NCBI GenBank assembly: GCA_014529385.2
Contig: CM043963.1
Location: 63,973,469-64,037,468 of the forward strand
Length of the DNA: 64,000 nt
From: Adiantum capillus-veneris
Taxonomy: Eukaryota; Streptophyta; Polypodiopsida; Polypodiales; Pteridaceae
Reading direction: 5' to 3'
In this document: positions 21,560 through 31,711 of the stretch, piece after piece
Numbering within the stretch: position 1 is the first letter of the stretch
Layout: each line of letters starts with the position of its first letter
The notes under the pieces: generated by a model
Told to the model about the DNA's origin: nothing
The model's input: only the letters and a program-made list of their open reading frames with translations
The model's database searches: none
Translations under genes and position numbers: made by a program

Positions 21560-22248
21560 ATGATAGAAAAAAAATGCTAAGTATGCATACAGGTCAAGAA
21601 GACATGGTTTCTACCCTTAGCATCCAAATTCATGAAGAGTAGGTAAAATTTCAAGTGAAGCCTTCAAAGGAAATTCTTGTAGATGTCACCCTTGGACATC
21701 AGTGGTTAGACCAACACAAGGCCCGCAAAGAAGATACAATGCTAGTACTTTCTTTTCCAAGTGGTAGCAAGCAACATTTACAAGTACCGTTAATGCTAGA
21801 TTCAAAGTTGCAGAAGTCACAAGAATCGAAGACAAATCTTGCAGACAAAGGTAAAGCTAAAGTGGACCTTCCATCGATTAGCACGAAAGGTGTGACAACA
21901 TATACCTCTACATCAAAGAACCCTCATGGATCAGCTTCTTCAAGCAAAAAAGGCTTTCAAAACTTCAAATCAATTGTTGACTCAATTAAAACCTCTAAGG
22001 AGACACCCAGAAAAGCAAAGGTATATCAGCCAAAGCACTCAAGAAATCAAAGGAAGGTCATGAAAGTGTTTGTTTCGAGCAATTTAGTCAAATTCAATGA
22101 TTCGGTTTGGATTAAAGACAGGAAATCAAAACAGAAAGACAAACACATGGGATGGATAGCATCACAATGGAGCTTAAAGGAACACGAGTACTATGGAGGT
22201 AATAGACAGATATGGGTGCCAAAACCGCAGGTTAGAGCATATAAGTAG
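21560..22248 (+). pseudogene. Degenerate aspartic-protease-like segment with IWVPK motif
   Basis: The reading VTLGHQWLDQHKARKEDT followed by SFPSGSKQHLQVP aligns with the C-terminal half of the retropepsin at 49.6-49.8 kb (ILGIPWMRTYKAVPDWDT, then SPKGGQLIVP): LG-x2-W, an A at +7, D-T, G and VP all match in spacing. The N-terminal catalytic loop may be the upstream MHTGQEDMVSTLS (about 21580-21620), where D-T-G would have become H-T-G; a TAG stop lies between. At 22210-22224 the segment ends in QIWVPKPQ, the same motif that follows the protease at 49.5 kb. Confidence 0.55.
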
Positions 22249-22347
22249 CATCAAGACCCTCCCAAGAAAGAAGGTCCACAAGGTATCAACCTCGATAATA
22301 TCCTAGGATACCTAAATAGCAGGTATACAATAGAACAACATTAGAAG

Positions 22348-22731
22348 ATGCTAAAGTCAACCACAACTCTCAAGAGGATACAAAAAACAGATGCATCTCA
22401 AAGAATCTTCCTCTTGGACAAGGATTCTACACAGGTTATACAAAGATTTGGCTACCAGCCAACCACAAGCCAAATGAAACTACTCCAGACCTGCATAAAG
22501 ATCTCAAGAGCTCAACAAGACCTAGAGCTCAAGAAAGACAACAAAGGAGATATAAAGGTCATCAAGAGATTTGGATTCCTAAATCTTCCAATGCTCCTAG
22601 TCCAAATGCCGACAATGAACAGAGGCCTACAACAACATCAAAGACTCCTATCAACAGGCCCATTGGATAATCAAACAGATAATGGAGTCTTCACAGTCAA
22701 AGAAGGACAACCTAACCAACAAAGCTTTTGA
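22348..22731 (+). pseudogene. Tail with further IW[VIL]P motifs
   Basis: In a frame differing from the longest open frame, YTGYTKIWLPANHK (about 22434-22463) and YKGHQEIWIPKSS (about 22555-22590) repeat the theme of YYGGNRQIWVPKPQ at 22195-22227. All three are [YF]-x-G-x(2)-x-IW-[VLI]-P, so a short peptide motif is repeated at least three times at the end of the element's coding region. Confidence 0.5.
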
Positions 22732-24121
22732 TTCAAAGATGATAAAACAGGTATGGCAAAAGAAACCTTCAATGCCAACTTGGTCCTTCACTAATCCTCT
22801 TTTTGAGGATTCAAGCTTAATTTTACTTGAAGAAATGTTTGTAGTAAGCACAAGAATGTAAAAAGTCAAGTCTCCAGGGTGCAGAAAACACTCTTTGTCA
22901 TAGTCAAAGTTGGGCTACTGAGCTATAAAATGAGAAAAGCATTAGTCCCAAAACTTCAAGTCATATTAAACTCTGTGCTAAGAGTCGTAGTTATTAGGCT
23001 TACGATCAAGTTGGAAGAGTTGAGCATATCTAAGTCATGTTGCTCATGCTGGATAAGATGAGCGTAAGAGTTGAAGTATATTAACTTACAAATGGTGGAG
23101 TGTCATAGAGTCCAGCACTCACGCACAATGCACAGTAAGATGAGAGCACATATCCTCGACAAAAAAAATCATTTTTAAAGGGGTGCCAGCTTGCAAAGCC
23201 ATGTCATTTTCTTTTATAGCTACATCATCTTTCTGAAGAACCCCTCAAAATCTTTCTTGCACAACATACTATTTTCCATGCATTTCTGTGTATGCATAAA
23301 TAGGATATCCCACCATTGGACATATGCATTAGACACTCTTTTTGCTACCACATATGCACCTTGAGTGGACTACAACACGCAAACCAATGTCATGCTAACC
23401 GACAAGTCATGCAATGGAGTCAATACTGGGTGAATAGGAAGCTTGGGGACTACCCAACGTTCCCCATCGCTTGGTGTTGACCTTGGTGTTAAAGTCATTA
23501 CATGCGACAGTTGAGTCAGCACTGGGCGATTAGGAGGCTTGGTGGCTGCCCAACCCTCCCCATCTCTTGGTGTTGACCTTGGTGTTAAAGTCATTACATG
23601 CGACAGTGGAGTCAGCACTGGGCAAATAGGAGGCTTGGTGGCTGTCCAACACTCCCCATCGCTTGGTGCTGACCTTGGCAAATTGGCGTCTGCCCGATAA
23701 ACTTCCATGAATATCACATTGTGTAATACTATATCTATCATCAAATAATCCCTTCAATACTTTATTAATATTTCCCATGCTAATTACTACTCCAATAATG
23801 CACGTATCCCAAAGGTACTTTTTTCACGATGGGTTTTTTTCCTTTGGTCACCCAGGTATTAGACCCTAATTTAGAACCTCTTCATTCTACTTCCCTTGCA
23901 TATATTTTTCATGAATAAACAGCAACCTCATCATTATGTTATTACAACAAACAAATGCAACATCATCTCTCACATCAGACTATTTGGACCGATGAAGATG
24001 CTGCAACAAATTGAGCCTCATCAACAAATTCAAAGACAAATGAACACAATCAGCCCATCAACAACCAATCAAAACCTTCCCTTGCCTTCCGGTTTTAGTG
24101 CTCGAGGACAGGCACTAAAAC
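22732..24121 (+). other. 3' untranslated region of the LTR element
   Basis: I see no coding frame with family features. A tandem repeat lies inside it (separate entry), followed by AT-rich sequence and then C/A-rich sequence before the PPT. Confidence 0.5.
23400..23690. repeat. Three tandem repeats of about 96 bp
   Basis: The words CCCCATCGCTTGGTG, CTTGGTGTTGACC, AAAGTCATTACATGCGACAG and AGGCTTGGTGGCTGCC recur at a spacing of 95-98 bp, with about three units. Tandem repeats just upstream of the PPT are common in plant Tat-like elements; whether this element belongs there is not shown. Confidence 0.85.
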
Positions 24122-24134
24122 CAGAAGGGGGGAA
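24122..24134 (+). promoter_or_regulatory. Polypurine tract
   Basis: CAGAAGGGGGGAA ends exactly at the TG of the 3' LTR, as expected for the plus-strand primer. Confidence 0.85.
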
Positions 24135-25053
24135 TGTTAACTTAGTCAACGTCAACAGAAGCTGCTAAAAGACCAAAGATGTGCAAATGCACATCGAGGA
24201 TGAATACAAAGAAGCAGTAAAGATTGGAGTTACACATCTTTCACATTTTCCCAAATGGTCATGTATTGTAAATTCCCAATTTATTTCAAGTCATTGCAAT
24301 ATTTTAATGTGTTACGGGCTCAATGGAGTTCCAAGATATAAAGAACAGGTCAATTAGTGTACGTAGGTAGCAGATTCAGTAAGTGGTGGAGCCCTAAAGG
24401 CCTTGGACACCCGGACATTGCATATTTTTACCCTAGGTGTATAAGGCAGTGTGTAAAAGAAATTAGGGTTCTTAAGCTCATTTGGTGAGAGCACTCTTTG
24501 GTGAGAGCTCTTGAGGTGTGTGGCTATGGATTCCTTGAGCTTCTCCTTGCTCATGTGACTTGGTTAACACTAGTCAATTCTTATTTCTCTTTCACTATGC
24601 CTCTCTCATGCTTCTTGTGATTGCCTATGATGCTTAGATTAGCTAGATCTTAACTAATTAGTGGTTAATACCGCTCTAATCTTGTGTGATTGCCCTCTTT
24701 TTCTTGTGTGTGCATGTAGGTTTGATTGGAGTGTGGTGCTCGATAGATTTATGTGTGTGTGCTTGCGATTAGTGTGTTGCATGATAGAATTAGTGTTGTG
24801 TGCGTCTTGCAATCATTAGTGTGTGAGATTGGGTTGATTGGAGGTGAAGGGAAGTGGATGTGGAGATGGCCCATCATTGTGGCTTAGCTCCTCCATAGGC
24901 CAAGAAGCTCACCTCAGAGAGTCAACCATTCGTGTTGCCATGATTAGCTCACTAATTGTGTGAGTGTTTCCATGCCCTAGCCAGGTAGCTCATCCCTCTC
25001 GATTGATAATTTTGTTGGCCATTGGAGCGATGCAACAATGAGACCCCCCAACA
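24135..25053 (+). repeat. 3' LTR of the 12.8-25 kb element
   Basis: It starts TGTTAACTTAGTCA and ends CCCCCCAACA, followed by the CATAC duplication. It is slightly longer than the 5' LTR because of short indels. The visible divergence marks an insertion that is not recent. Confidence 0.92.
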
Positions 25054-25058
25054 CATAC

Positions 25059-25301
25059 CCTAGTAGAAGCTACTTCATCCACATATACATCTAATGTGGC
25101 TAGTAATTGATCCCATCCAAAGGGTCCAAAGGAAAAATTCCAAAATGTACACTTCATCCTCTACCATTATCTCCAATATAAATTCTTCTCTTTGTAGGTC
25201 TCCACACTCAAAGACACCCACATCCAAATGGATTTCTTGGATTGGAGCCACGTGGGAACTTCTAACTTGCCCTTGTTACTCAAGTCAAATTCCTCAATAG
25301 G
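25059..25301 (-). pseudogene. Upstream half of the ORF split by the retrotransposon
   Basis: The minus-strand reading runs PIEEFDLSNKGKLEV to SVETYKEKNLYWR, then two in-frame stops (TAA and TAG, each one change from a Gln codon), then TFWNFSFGPFGWDQLLATL to DEVASTRV at the insertion point. It then continues in frame at 12837. It is rich in Trp and aromatic residues. I do not recognise the family. Confidence 0.4.
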
Positions 25302-25796
25302 TGTCTTTGTGATGTCTTTATAGCAGTGATATTTACCCTAGTAACACCATTTTAAATAATTTGAAAAAATCCCATTTTCCAAATTCTAAACGTGTATGCT
25401 AGGTTTGTGTTATTTTATGATTTCTAAGCTCTAGTTGCCTTTAATTTAGATAAATTATCATGATTGTATGAGTCTATTTCAATTTCTCTACTATAAAATT
25501 TAAAAATAAATCTCCAATATAGTTCTTGGAAAGAGGATTTGCATGACATCAATGCTTTTCAAAATTCAACAAATGCTTCTAGAAGTAGTTTCTCAAAAAA
25601 TGAGGTGTCAAAAAAACCAATTGATATGATTTTAAAGCATCATATAGATTGATTACAGCAATTAAAAGAGATAATATGTAAAGACAAATACTATTAAACA
25701 CTCTTTTCATAAATTTGGTGACCTTAATCCATGTATAACAAAATACTTGGTCATGGTTTTGTAGCATGCTATCACACTTAAAAAGTCAAAAAAATA
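25302..25796. other. AT-rich, no gene recognised
   Basis: No coding or repeat signal is clear. A word near 25605 (AGGTGTCAAAAAAACCA) resembles words at 26665 and 26850, so an old short repeat may be present. Confidence 0.4.
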
Positions 25797-26425
25797 ATAT
25801 AGAGTATCCTATGGCTATAAGACCATGAGATGCCATCTATTGCACCTATGACCTTAAGGCCATATAGTGCTCTTTGTAGATATATCTATGACTTTAAGAT
25901 AATCCAAAATATGTCTCTTTATGACCTCAAGGCCATAGGGTTAGGATTGTTAGCTAGTCTCAACGTATAAAGAGATCCAATGCTTCAAAGCCATATGGGA
26001 CTTTATTTATGTGCCACCCTATGTCTTAGGGCCACAAGATGTTGTTTATGCCAATAAGAAACCCTTCTATGCTCTATGTTGACACTCTATGTCCCCACGC
26101 GCACAAGGTGTATGCTAGTTAGAAACCCTTTATTCTATATGTTGTCACCATATGGCCTTAGACCATAGGGTTCCCTCTGTGCTAATAAGAAACCCTCTAT
26201 ACTCTGTGTTTGCACCCTATGGACCTAGGGCCACAAGGTACCCTCTATGCTAGTAAGAAATCCTCTACGCTTAATATTGAGACCATGTGGTCCCAAAGCC
26301 ATAGGATATCCTCTACGGTAGTGAGAAAAACCCTCTATGCTCTATGTTCACAAACAATTAAAAAATCTAAACAATAATATAGAGTATCCTATGGCCCTAA
26401 GACCATAAGATGTCATCTATTGCAC
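25797..26425. repeat. Palindromic satellite, small array
   Basis: About eight diverged units contain CCCTATGG...CCATAGGG or ...CCACAAGGTG cores with CTATGCTAGTAAGAAACCCTC spacers. The block 25870-26050 matches 39750-39930 closely (ATATCTATGACTTTAAGAT, ATCCAAAATATGTCTC, GGTTAGGATTGTTAGC), so part of this array was copied from, or shares its origin with, the large array at 39.7-42.8 kb. Confidence 0.85.
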
Positions 26426-27139
26426 CTATAATTCCATTTGGTATTTTATTTAACTATACAAAGTCAAACAAAGCACTTACTTAGATAAACTATCATAATT
26501 CTAACTTTGAATTTGTTTCTTAACATAAAACTACAATATAAAAACTCTTAATATAAGTTTTGTGCCAAAGAATCTATATTAAGATGAAGATGTTTTACAT
26601 CAAGTACATGCTTTAAAACTTCATTCAAAGGTTTTAAAGATGGTGTCTGTAAAAAAGGAGGTGTTTAAAAACACCATTTGATGTGAATATTACGAATTGT
26701 ATACATTGATTATGTCAAAATAGTATAAATTATAGACACAAAGATTACCACCAACAACTTGACAGTTTCATAAAAATGATGGTCTTCATCACATGTACAA
26801 CAAAGTACTAACTAGAAAGAGTATGATATCTCCAAGATTGAGGGTGTTCAAAAAACACCGTTTTGTAACACTACCAAATGTCAAGAACATTCTGATTGTT
26901 TGCATCACTTATAAAGACAATTACTAAGAAGAAAAAGTTAACAATACCATAGAAGCATCAAACAAGGAAATCAAAGAACTTGAATGAGAGAAGTCTCCTC
27001 ACAATAGGATGCACTTCATTAAAAAAATAGTTTAAAGATTTTTCAAGCTATCCCACAACTTTCCATCTAGTTTAAAATTTGAAAAGTACACAATACCAAA
27101 TACTTGGTAGATGCTATTTAGAATACTTAACTAGTACAC
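26426..27139. other. AT-rich, no gene recognised
   Basis: This is the 3' side of the FCP1-like remnant. There is no long frame. GGTGTTYAAAAACACCRTTT-like words at 26668 and 26850 form short palindromes. Confidence 0.4.
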
Positions 27140-27918
27140 TTAAGGTGGCCTCCTTCTCTTGAGATTTTGAGTCCTTTGAAACATATAACATTGCATTACA
27201 TAGTGAGTCTCAGGATCAAGATGGAACATTATAAAATTTTTTATGGTACAGTCTCTCTTGTCTTTAGCATACAACCATCCACATAACCATGGAACAATTT
27301 TATCTTTTAAAAAACTTTGAAGCAATTGAGTAGGTTGGTTCCAAAACTTTGGAAAAATTAGATAAGTTCCTTGCATATTCCACATCACTCGGTATATACT
27401 ATCATCAAATATTATAGTGTTGCCCCCATCTAAATAATCAAGTAGCTTCCATATGATAGAAAGATTTTTGTGATAGGCTCTTTTGTTAATCGATCATGAA
27501 ATTTGAATTTTGGCAGCACCTGTTATCCATAATCATCTTGAATTTGTGACTTTGTGTAGGAAAACAGGTCTTGATTATGTGTTGAGCTTTTTGTAAATGA
27601 TGGCAGCTCCAAATCCAAACCTCAAAGAACTCAAAGCAAAATCTTAAGAAATACTCTGCATCTGGACGCACCGCATACACCTCATTGTTATCTTCTACAA
27701 TGCACATGTACTTGGTCCAGGTTGGCCTTGATTGAAGCTCTAATGTTGCAAGAAGCACACCCTCTAAATCCAAGATAAGAGTTCTTTTCTCCTGTTTGAA
27801 AGATGCTGGTAGATAATGAAACATTGCTCTTGGTTTGAATGTGATATTTGATGTAATATGAAAGGGAGCTCCTCTATTTTGTGATAATCTAATAGCAAAA
27901 CATTTTTTCTTAGAAGCC
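27140..27918 (-). pseudogene. FCP1/NLI-type HAD phosphatase-like domain (second copy)
   Basis: The exon begins after a good acceptor (CATTTTAG at 27919-27926) and runs in one frame through KRTLILDLEGVLLATL (HAD motif I, usually DLNGLL or DLDETL), EVYAVRPDAEYFLRFCFEFFEVWIWSC (the RPxxxxFL...xEVxIWS signature), and KFKMIMDNRCC. After a small frame change near 27480 it continues as RAYHKNLSIIWKLLDYLDGG and NTIIFDDSIYRVMW (the DDS motif), then a C-terminal region to 27140. The nucleophile Asp is kept, but motif I is DLEGV. Known members dephosphorylate proteins such as RNA polymerase II CTD; whether this copy could is doubtful. The frame break argues for a pseudogene or a missed short intron. Confidence 0.75.
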
Positions 27919-28388
27919 CTAAAATGATTAAAAAGAAAAAAGTTAATATAGAGATATTAAGAGAGTTGAAAACCTTAGGGATATAGGGTGCTAATTTGTG
28001 GTTACACTTAGTAAGTCTTATTCAAGAACACATGCCAAAGTATGACCCTATGGCCTTAGAGTCATAGGGTGTTGAGACCATAAAGTGCAATTCCCCCAAG
28101 GTCATAGAGCAAGATTTGACCTTATGAGCATGTAGATTGTCCTTGATGGCACAATGAACTCAAATTTCAAAGCAAACAACTATAAAACCTTTTTAAAAAA
28201 AGAGCATTTTGGCACACGAAACTCAAAAGTTACTTATAGTATTGAAAGACAAATTAAAAACTATTAATCATTTACATCTTCATATATCTTGAAACCCTAA
28301 GCACTCTAACAAAGTCTCTGAGTACATAAAGATCTTTGTAAATGACAAAACGTTACAAAACATTGCTCCATCATTTCTTGATATAGGG
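27919..28388 (-). other. Intron-like spacer with two palindromic satellite units
   Basis: AT-rich sequence lies between exon-like blocks. At about 28040-28110 it carries GGCCTTAGAGTCATAGGGTG and a related unit, so the satellite family also sits inside this spacer. Confidence 0.5.
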
Positions 28389-28511
28389 CTATTTGAGATC
28401 ATACTGAGTTTTTACATGCTTTATATAATTCCTGGCTTCATGGACTTTGATCACAGGCTCCTTGTATCCCAATTTTTGGGCAAACATGATTGCTTCTGTA
28501 CCTTTCAAGGC
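28389..28511 (-). pseudogene. Exon remnant 3' of the MITE, in the FCP1-like locus
   Basis: The reading ALKGTEAIMFAQKLGYKEP, then VIKVHEARNYIKHVKTQYDLK and a stop, is open directly from the inverted-repeat end at 28512. It looks like the continuation of the coding block that ends at 28978 on the other side of the element, but I cannot place the join to the base. Confidence 0.45.
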
Positions 28512-28975
28512 CATTAGGAAGAGAATGGGGTCTAAGAGGGCCTCTTTATTTGGAAGTTTAAGGGAGTCAAACCTCTAGTATTAAGAAAGTAATCAAAGGA
28601 CAACTTTTGAATTCAAACAGGCAAAACAGTTAGTCTATTTGAATTCAAATCTCCCCCCAAAAATGAATTTGAAATCTAGCGGGCAAAACCATAACATGTA
28701 GCATATCTACGGAAAGTGATCGGCATGTAGATTACAGATCTATAATCTCCGCTCAAATTGGAGATCATATGTAATACTTATGGAAAGCCGAAAATCCTAA
28801 AGTTGTCCACCTCCTTTTTGGGCGGAAAAGTGCATACTTTGACCACTCTTACACCTCTCTTACACACCCACCATTCTTCCACACATGGTGTGCAACTATT
28901 TGTCAAAATGTTAATCACCTCCATAATCTCATGGCAAATAAAGAGGCCCTCCTAGATCCCATTCTCTTCCTAATG
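28512..28975. mobile_element. MITE-like element with 41-bp terminal inverted repeats
   Basis: The left end starts CATTAGGAAGAGAATGGGG and continues TCTAAGAGGGCCTCTTTATTTG. The right end is its reverse complement with about three mismatches, ending CCCATTCTCTTCCTAATG. The element is about 464 bp with no coding capacity. No clear target duplication is seen, so the superfamily is not assigned. It interrupts minus-strand coding sequence of the FCP1-like locus. Confidence 0.75.
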
Positions 28976-28977
28976 TT

Positions 28978-29732
28978 GATAACAATTTGATATTCTTTAA
29001 GACCCTTACTTTTTCTCGATCACGTGCTGAAAGTTTCTTGTCTTGACTTCGAGTGGACATTCCACTAGTGTTAGATGTTGCAACTTTCTCATCGTGAAGA
29101 GGACGAGAAACTTCTGGTAGCCTTCCCGTGGAGTAGGTTTTTCCTAGAAAAATTAGATTTCTCTCCTCCCACTCTACAACAACCTTGTGTATACGATTAT
29201 AAAGCTCATGACCTTGAGCAATGTGTGCTTGTCCATATAAATGAGACCTTGTAACTGTGCAAATGTCATTAACATGATCGAGAACTTTGATCTATGGTAG
29301 CAGCTCCCCAAGGAGGATATTATCCTCCTCATCATCAACATTAAATGATGGTGGAAAAATACAATTCAAAAATGCTTCTACTCCTAGATTATCTAAGCGA
29401 GTGATCCTTGATTCTACACATGGTTGACATTGGATATTCCCCCAGATCATAAAGAATGGAAATTTTTCTTTAGCTTCCTTTTCTAAAATCTTGATGATGT
29501 CCACAACATGCATGTCATTAGCAGCAGACCATATCCCTACATTGAAATTGCTAAGTAGAGCCTTTTAAAACTCAATGCATCCTGGACGAAGAACAATATG
29601 CTCATGTCTAAACTTTAAGCTCTTCATTTTTTTTGACTTTTTCCAGCATCTCCTCAGGAACAATCCACACAAGCTCACTATTATAGTCAGCATTGGTTTA
29701 TTGGTGGATGGAAGGTCTGACCCACCATGCAT
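28978..29732 (-). pseudogene. FCP1/NLI-type HAD phosphatase-like domain (first copy), 3' part
   Basis: This is continuous with 39003-39210 once the LTR element is ignored. The reading runs SDLPSTNKPMLTIIVSLCGLF (position of HAD motif I; the DLNGLL nucleophile Asp is lost), KFRHEHIVLRPGCIEF, a TAA stop/frame point, KALLSNFNVGIWSAANDMHV (FxVGIWSA signature) and FFMIWGNIQCQPC (FFxIWGQxQC). It then continues past a TAG (CAG-like) stop as HLYGQAHIAQGHELYN to VRVLKNIKLL at the MITE. It is clearly FCP1-like but with the catalytic motif I gone and several stops, so a pseudogene. Confidence 0.75.
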
Positions 29733-29942
29733 TGACGGGAGCAAAGCGAACCCCGAACCCTGACAGCCTCTAAAACACCGGGGACCGAATGGCACGCCTC
29801 GAGCCTGTCATGGTAAAGCAAACAGGGGGCACCACCTAGCTTCAGTGGCTAGGACGCAAACAACACACCACCATAACAAAGTTTTCATCCAAGAGAGATG
29901 GATGCTTGGGAGTAATGATGAAAAGGAAAGGGAATGAGATCA

Positions 29943-29991
<49 letters not shown>

Positions 29992-31302
29992 GGGAGGGGG
30001 TATAGCGGCTTAGTACTTAGGCATCACAAAAGGATAGCGAATCCACACACCCTTCACATATACACAAGATCACTCCAAAACACAATACTAGGTGGCGATT
30101 CCGCACACCTCACATGGGCAAAACATTGCAAGAAAACATACTCACAAAACCTCAAGCTTTATTTAGAGAATTAGGCGATGAAATGGGGAGCATAGGGTAG
30201 GGGAATGAGAAGGGAGAGAGTGGTAGAGCACATGGCGGATAGGTGGGAGTTGATGGCGAAGACTCGCACGAGGATTATGGCCATCATCCTTCATTTAGTT
30301 GCCCTTCATCTTCCATAGCCAAGGGTGTAGAGGTCATGCTCAAGACAAGCATGGTGATTGCGGTGATGGTGATGGTGTGGGTGTGTATGTGTGCACTAGG
30401 CACACACAGTGCATAGTGTGTTCTTTGGTGATGTTGTGTGTTTTTGTGTGATGGTGACCCCTCTTTATATAGGGGAGGAGGGGGGAGAAATTCTAGAATT
30501 TAGAAATGAAGAAATCATTATCTACATAGGCCATGTGACTGTGGGCCCCACTTGTCTGGCTGTGTGTATATGTGCCAGAACAGTAGTCCCATGAGAGAGA
30601 GACTAAGAGAGAGAGATGGGTTGAGGAAAAAAAGTGAGAGGTGACATGGAGGTTAAAGTAATTACAAGAGGGGAGAGAGGGGAGTGTGTTCAGAGGTGAA
30701 TCTGTGTGCAGATGTGTGTGAACACAAGAAAAATCAGGTAACCACCGGGTGGGGATGGGTCTGTGGGCACCTTTTTCAGTGAAACTGAGTGTGTGTGAGT
30801 GTGGGGGAGGTTATTTAGCTATAAGACAAGAGACATGGCGCCCTTTAGAGAGAGAGGGGGATATTTGGGTCATGGGATATGATAGGAGAGAGAAAGAGGG
30901 ACTGGGGTATACTATTTTGGAAGATAGGGTAAGTTGCATGTGAGTTGGTGCATTATTGGTGAGTTATAATGCATTATTGGTGAGAGGTGGGGTAGCTTGA
31001 GGGGAGAGAGAAAGGAGAAAGGACAAGGGGAAGAGAGAGCGGGTTGACCTTTTGAGTGGAGGAGAGGAAAAGGGACGCACGGCGGGGCAACAGTGAAGAA
31101 AAAGGAGGCAAGGTGGGGATGGGCTACCCCGCAGGCATGAGGTGGCCTATTTTACCTTTCTTATATATTTACATAATCATACTTTATTTTTTTCTTACTT
31201 TTTCCAATGCCTTTTATCACTCCCTCCTTAAGAGGGGGTTTTCATGGAGTGGGGACGAGAGAAGAGGGGTATGGGAGCTTGGCTTGTGAAAAGCCCCCAT
31301 CA
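29733..31302 (-). repeat. 3' LTR of the Tat-like element
   Basis: On the plus strand it runs from TGACGGGAGCAAAGCG to AAGCCCCCATCA. A TATA box (TATATAAAG on the minus strand, 30463-30471) and an AG microsatellite (29946-29988) lie inside. Short open frames here are duplicated in the other LTR and are not genes. Confidence 0.95.
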
Positions 31303-31319
31303 TTAGCCCTCCCCTTTTG
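31303..31319 (-). promoter_or_regulatory. Polypurine tract of the Tat-like element
   Basis: On the minus strand AAAAGGGGAGGGCTAA lies immediately before the TG of the 3' LTR. Confidence 0.85.
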
Positions 31320-31330
31320 GCTAGAGGCAT

Positions 31331-31624
31331 TCATGTCTCTAGCTCATCTGTTTGATCATTATCGTCAGAGGTGGCGGCTGATGGTGTGTCCTCATCTGGA
31401 ATGTCAATTGGTGGAGCTTGGTCAAATCGAAGAAAATAAGGTTTAAGTCGCCAACCATTTACCCTGGTTTTATGAAGTTTTCCATCAGCCTCCATAAGCT
31501 GGTAGCTTCCATTGGCATACTTTTTCCTGATGATGAAAGGACCTTCCCATCGGAGTAGGAGTTTCTTATCCTTGCGCGTGTCAAAGCGATTGTCGTAGCG
31601 GAGCACCAACATTCCTTTCTTCAA
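31331..31624 (-). pseudogene. Integrase C-terminal (GPY-type) piece of the Tat-like element
   Basis: The reading GMLVLRYDNRFDTRKDKKLL, WEGPFIIRKKYANGSYQL and VNGWRLKPYF is the usual C-terminal module of gypsy integrase, which binds DNA. It is separated from the main pol frame (ending 31712) by a stop and a frame change, so the mature integrase would be truncated. Confidence 0.85.
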
Positions 31625-31711
31625 TTCTTTTTTCCGGAGATGCTCGTTAAAACTAAGCCGTCTATGCTCTGCTTGTGCTGCATACTAATTTATTGCTTCT
31701 TCTCTGTCCAG

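Larger units (their letters stand above)
12838..25053 (+). mobile_element. LTR retrotransposon lacking its own RT/integrase, with nested LINE
   Basis: Matching LTRs (12838-13715 and 24135-25053), perfect CATAC target duplications, a PBS at 13718, and a PPT at 24122-24134 define a complete insertion of about 12.2 kb. After removing the nested LINE (15771-18105) the internal region is about 8 kb: an untranslated leader, an A-rich tract with a strong splice donor, then decayed ORFs from 18945 to 22731. These ORFs hold a repeat protein, a degenerate zinc knuckle and a protease-like segment, but no RT, RNase H or integrase motif of its own. It is therefore a non-autonomous derivative that must have used enzymes from a relative. 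It is inserted in a minus-strand ORF. Confidence 0.9.

Noticed and set aside
18945-22731. Endogenous plant pararetrovirus origin for the ORFs
   Set aside because: No RT, movement protein or coat motif is present, and flanking LTRs, PBS, PPT and target duplications show an LTR retrotransposon.
30409-31289. Plus-strand open frames of 60-80 codons, repeated at 38109-38989
   Set aside because: They are identical pairs lying inside the two LTRs of the 29.7-39.0 kb element and are read against its transcription direction.
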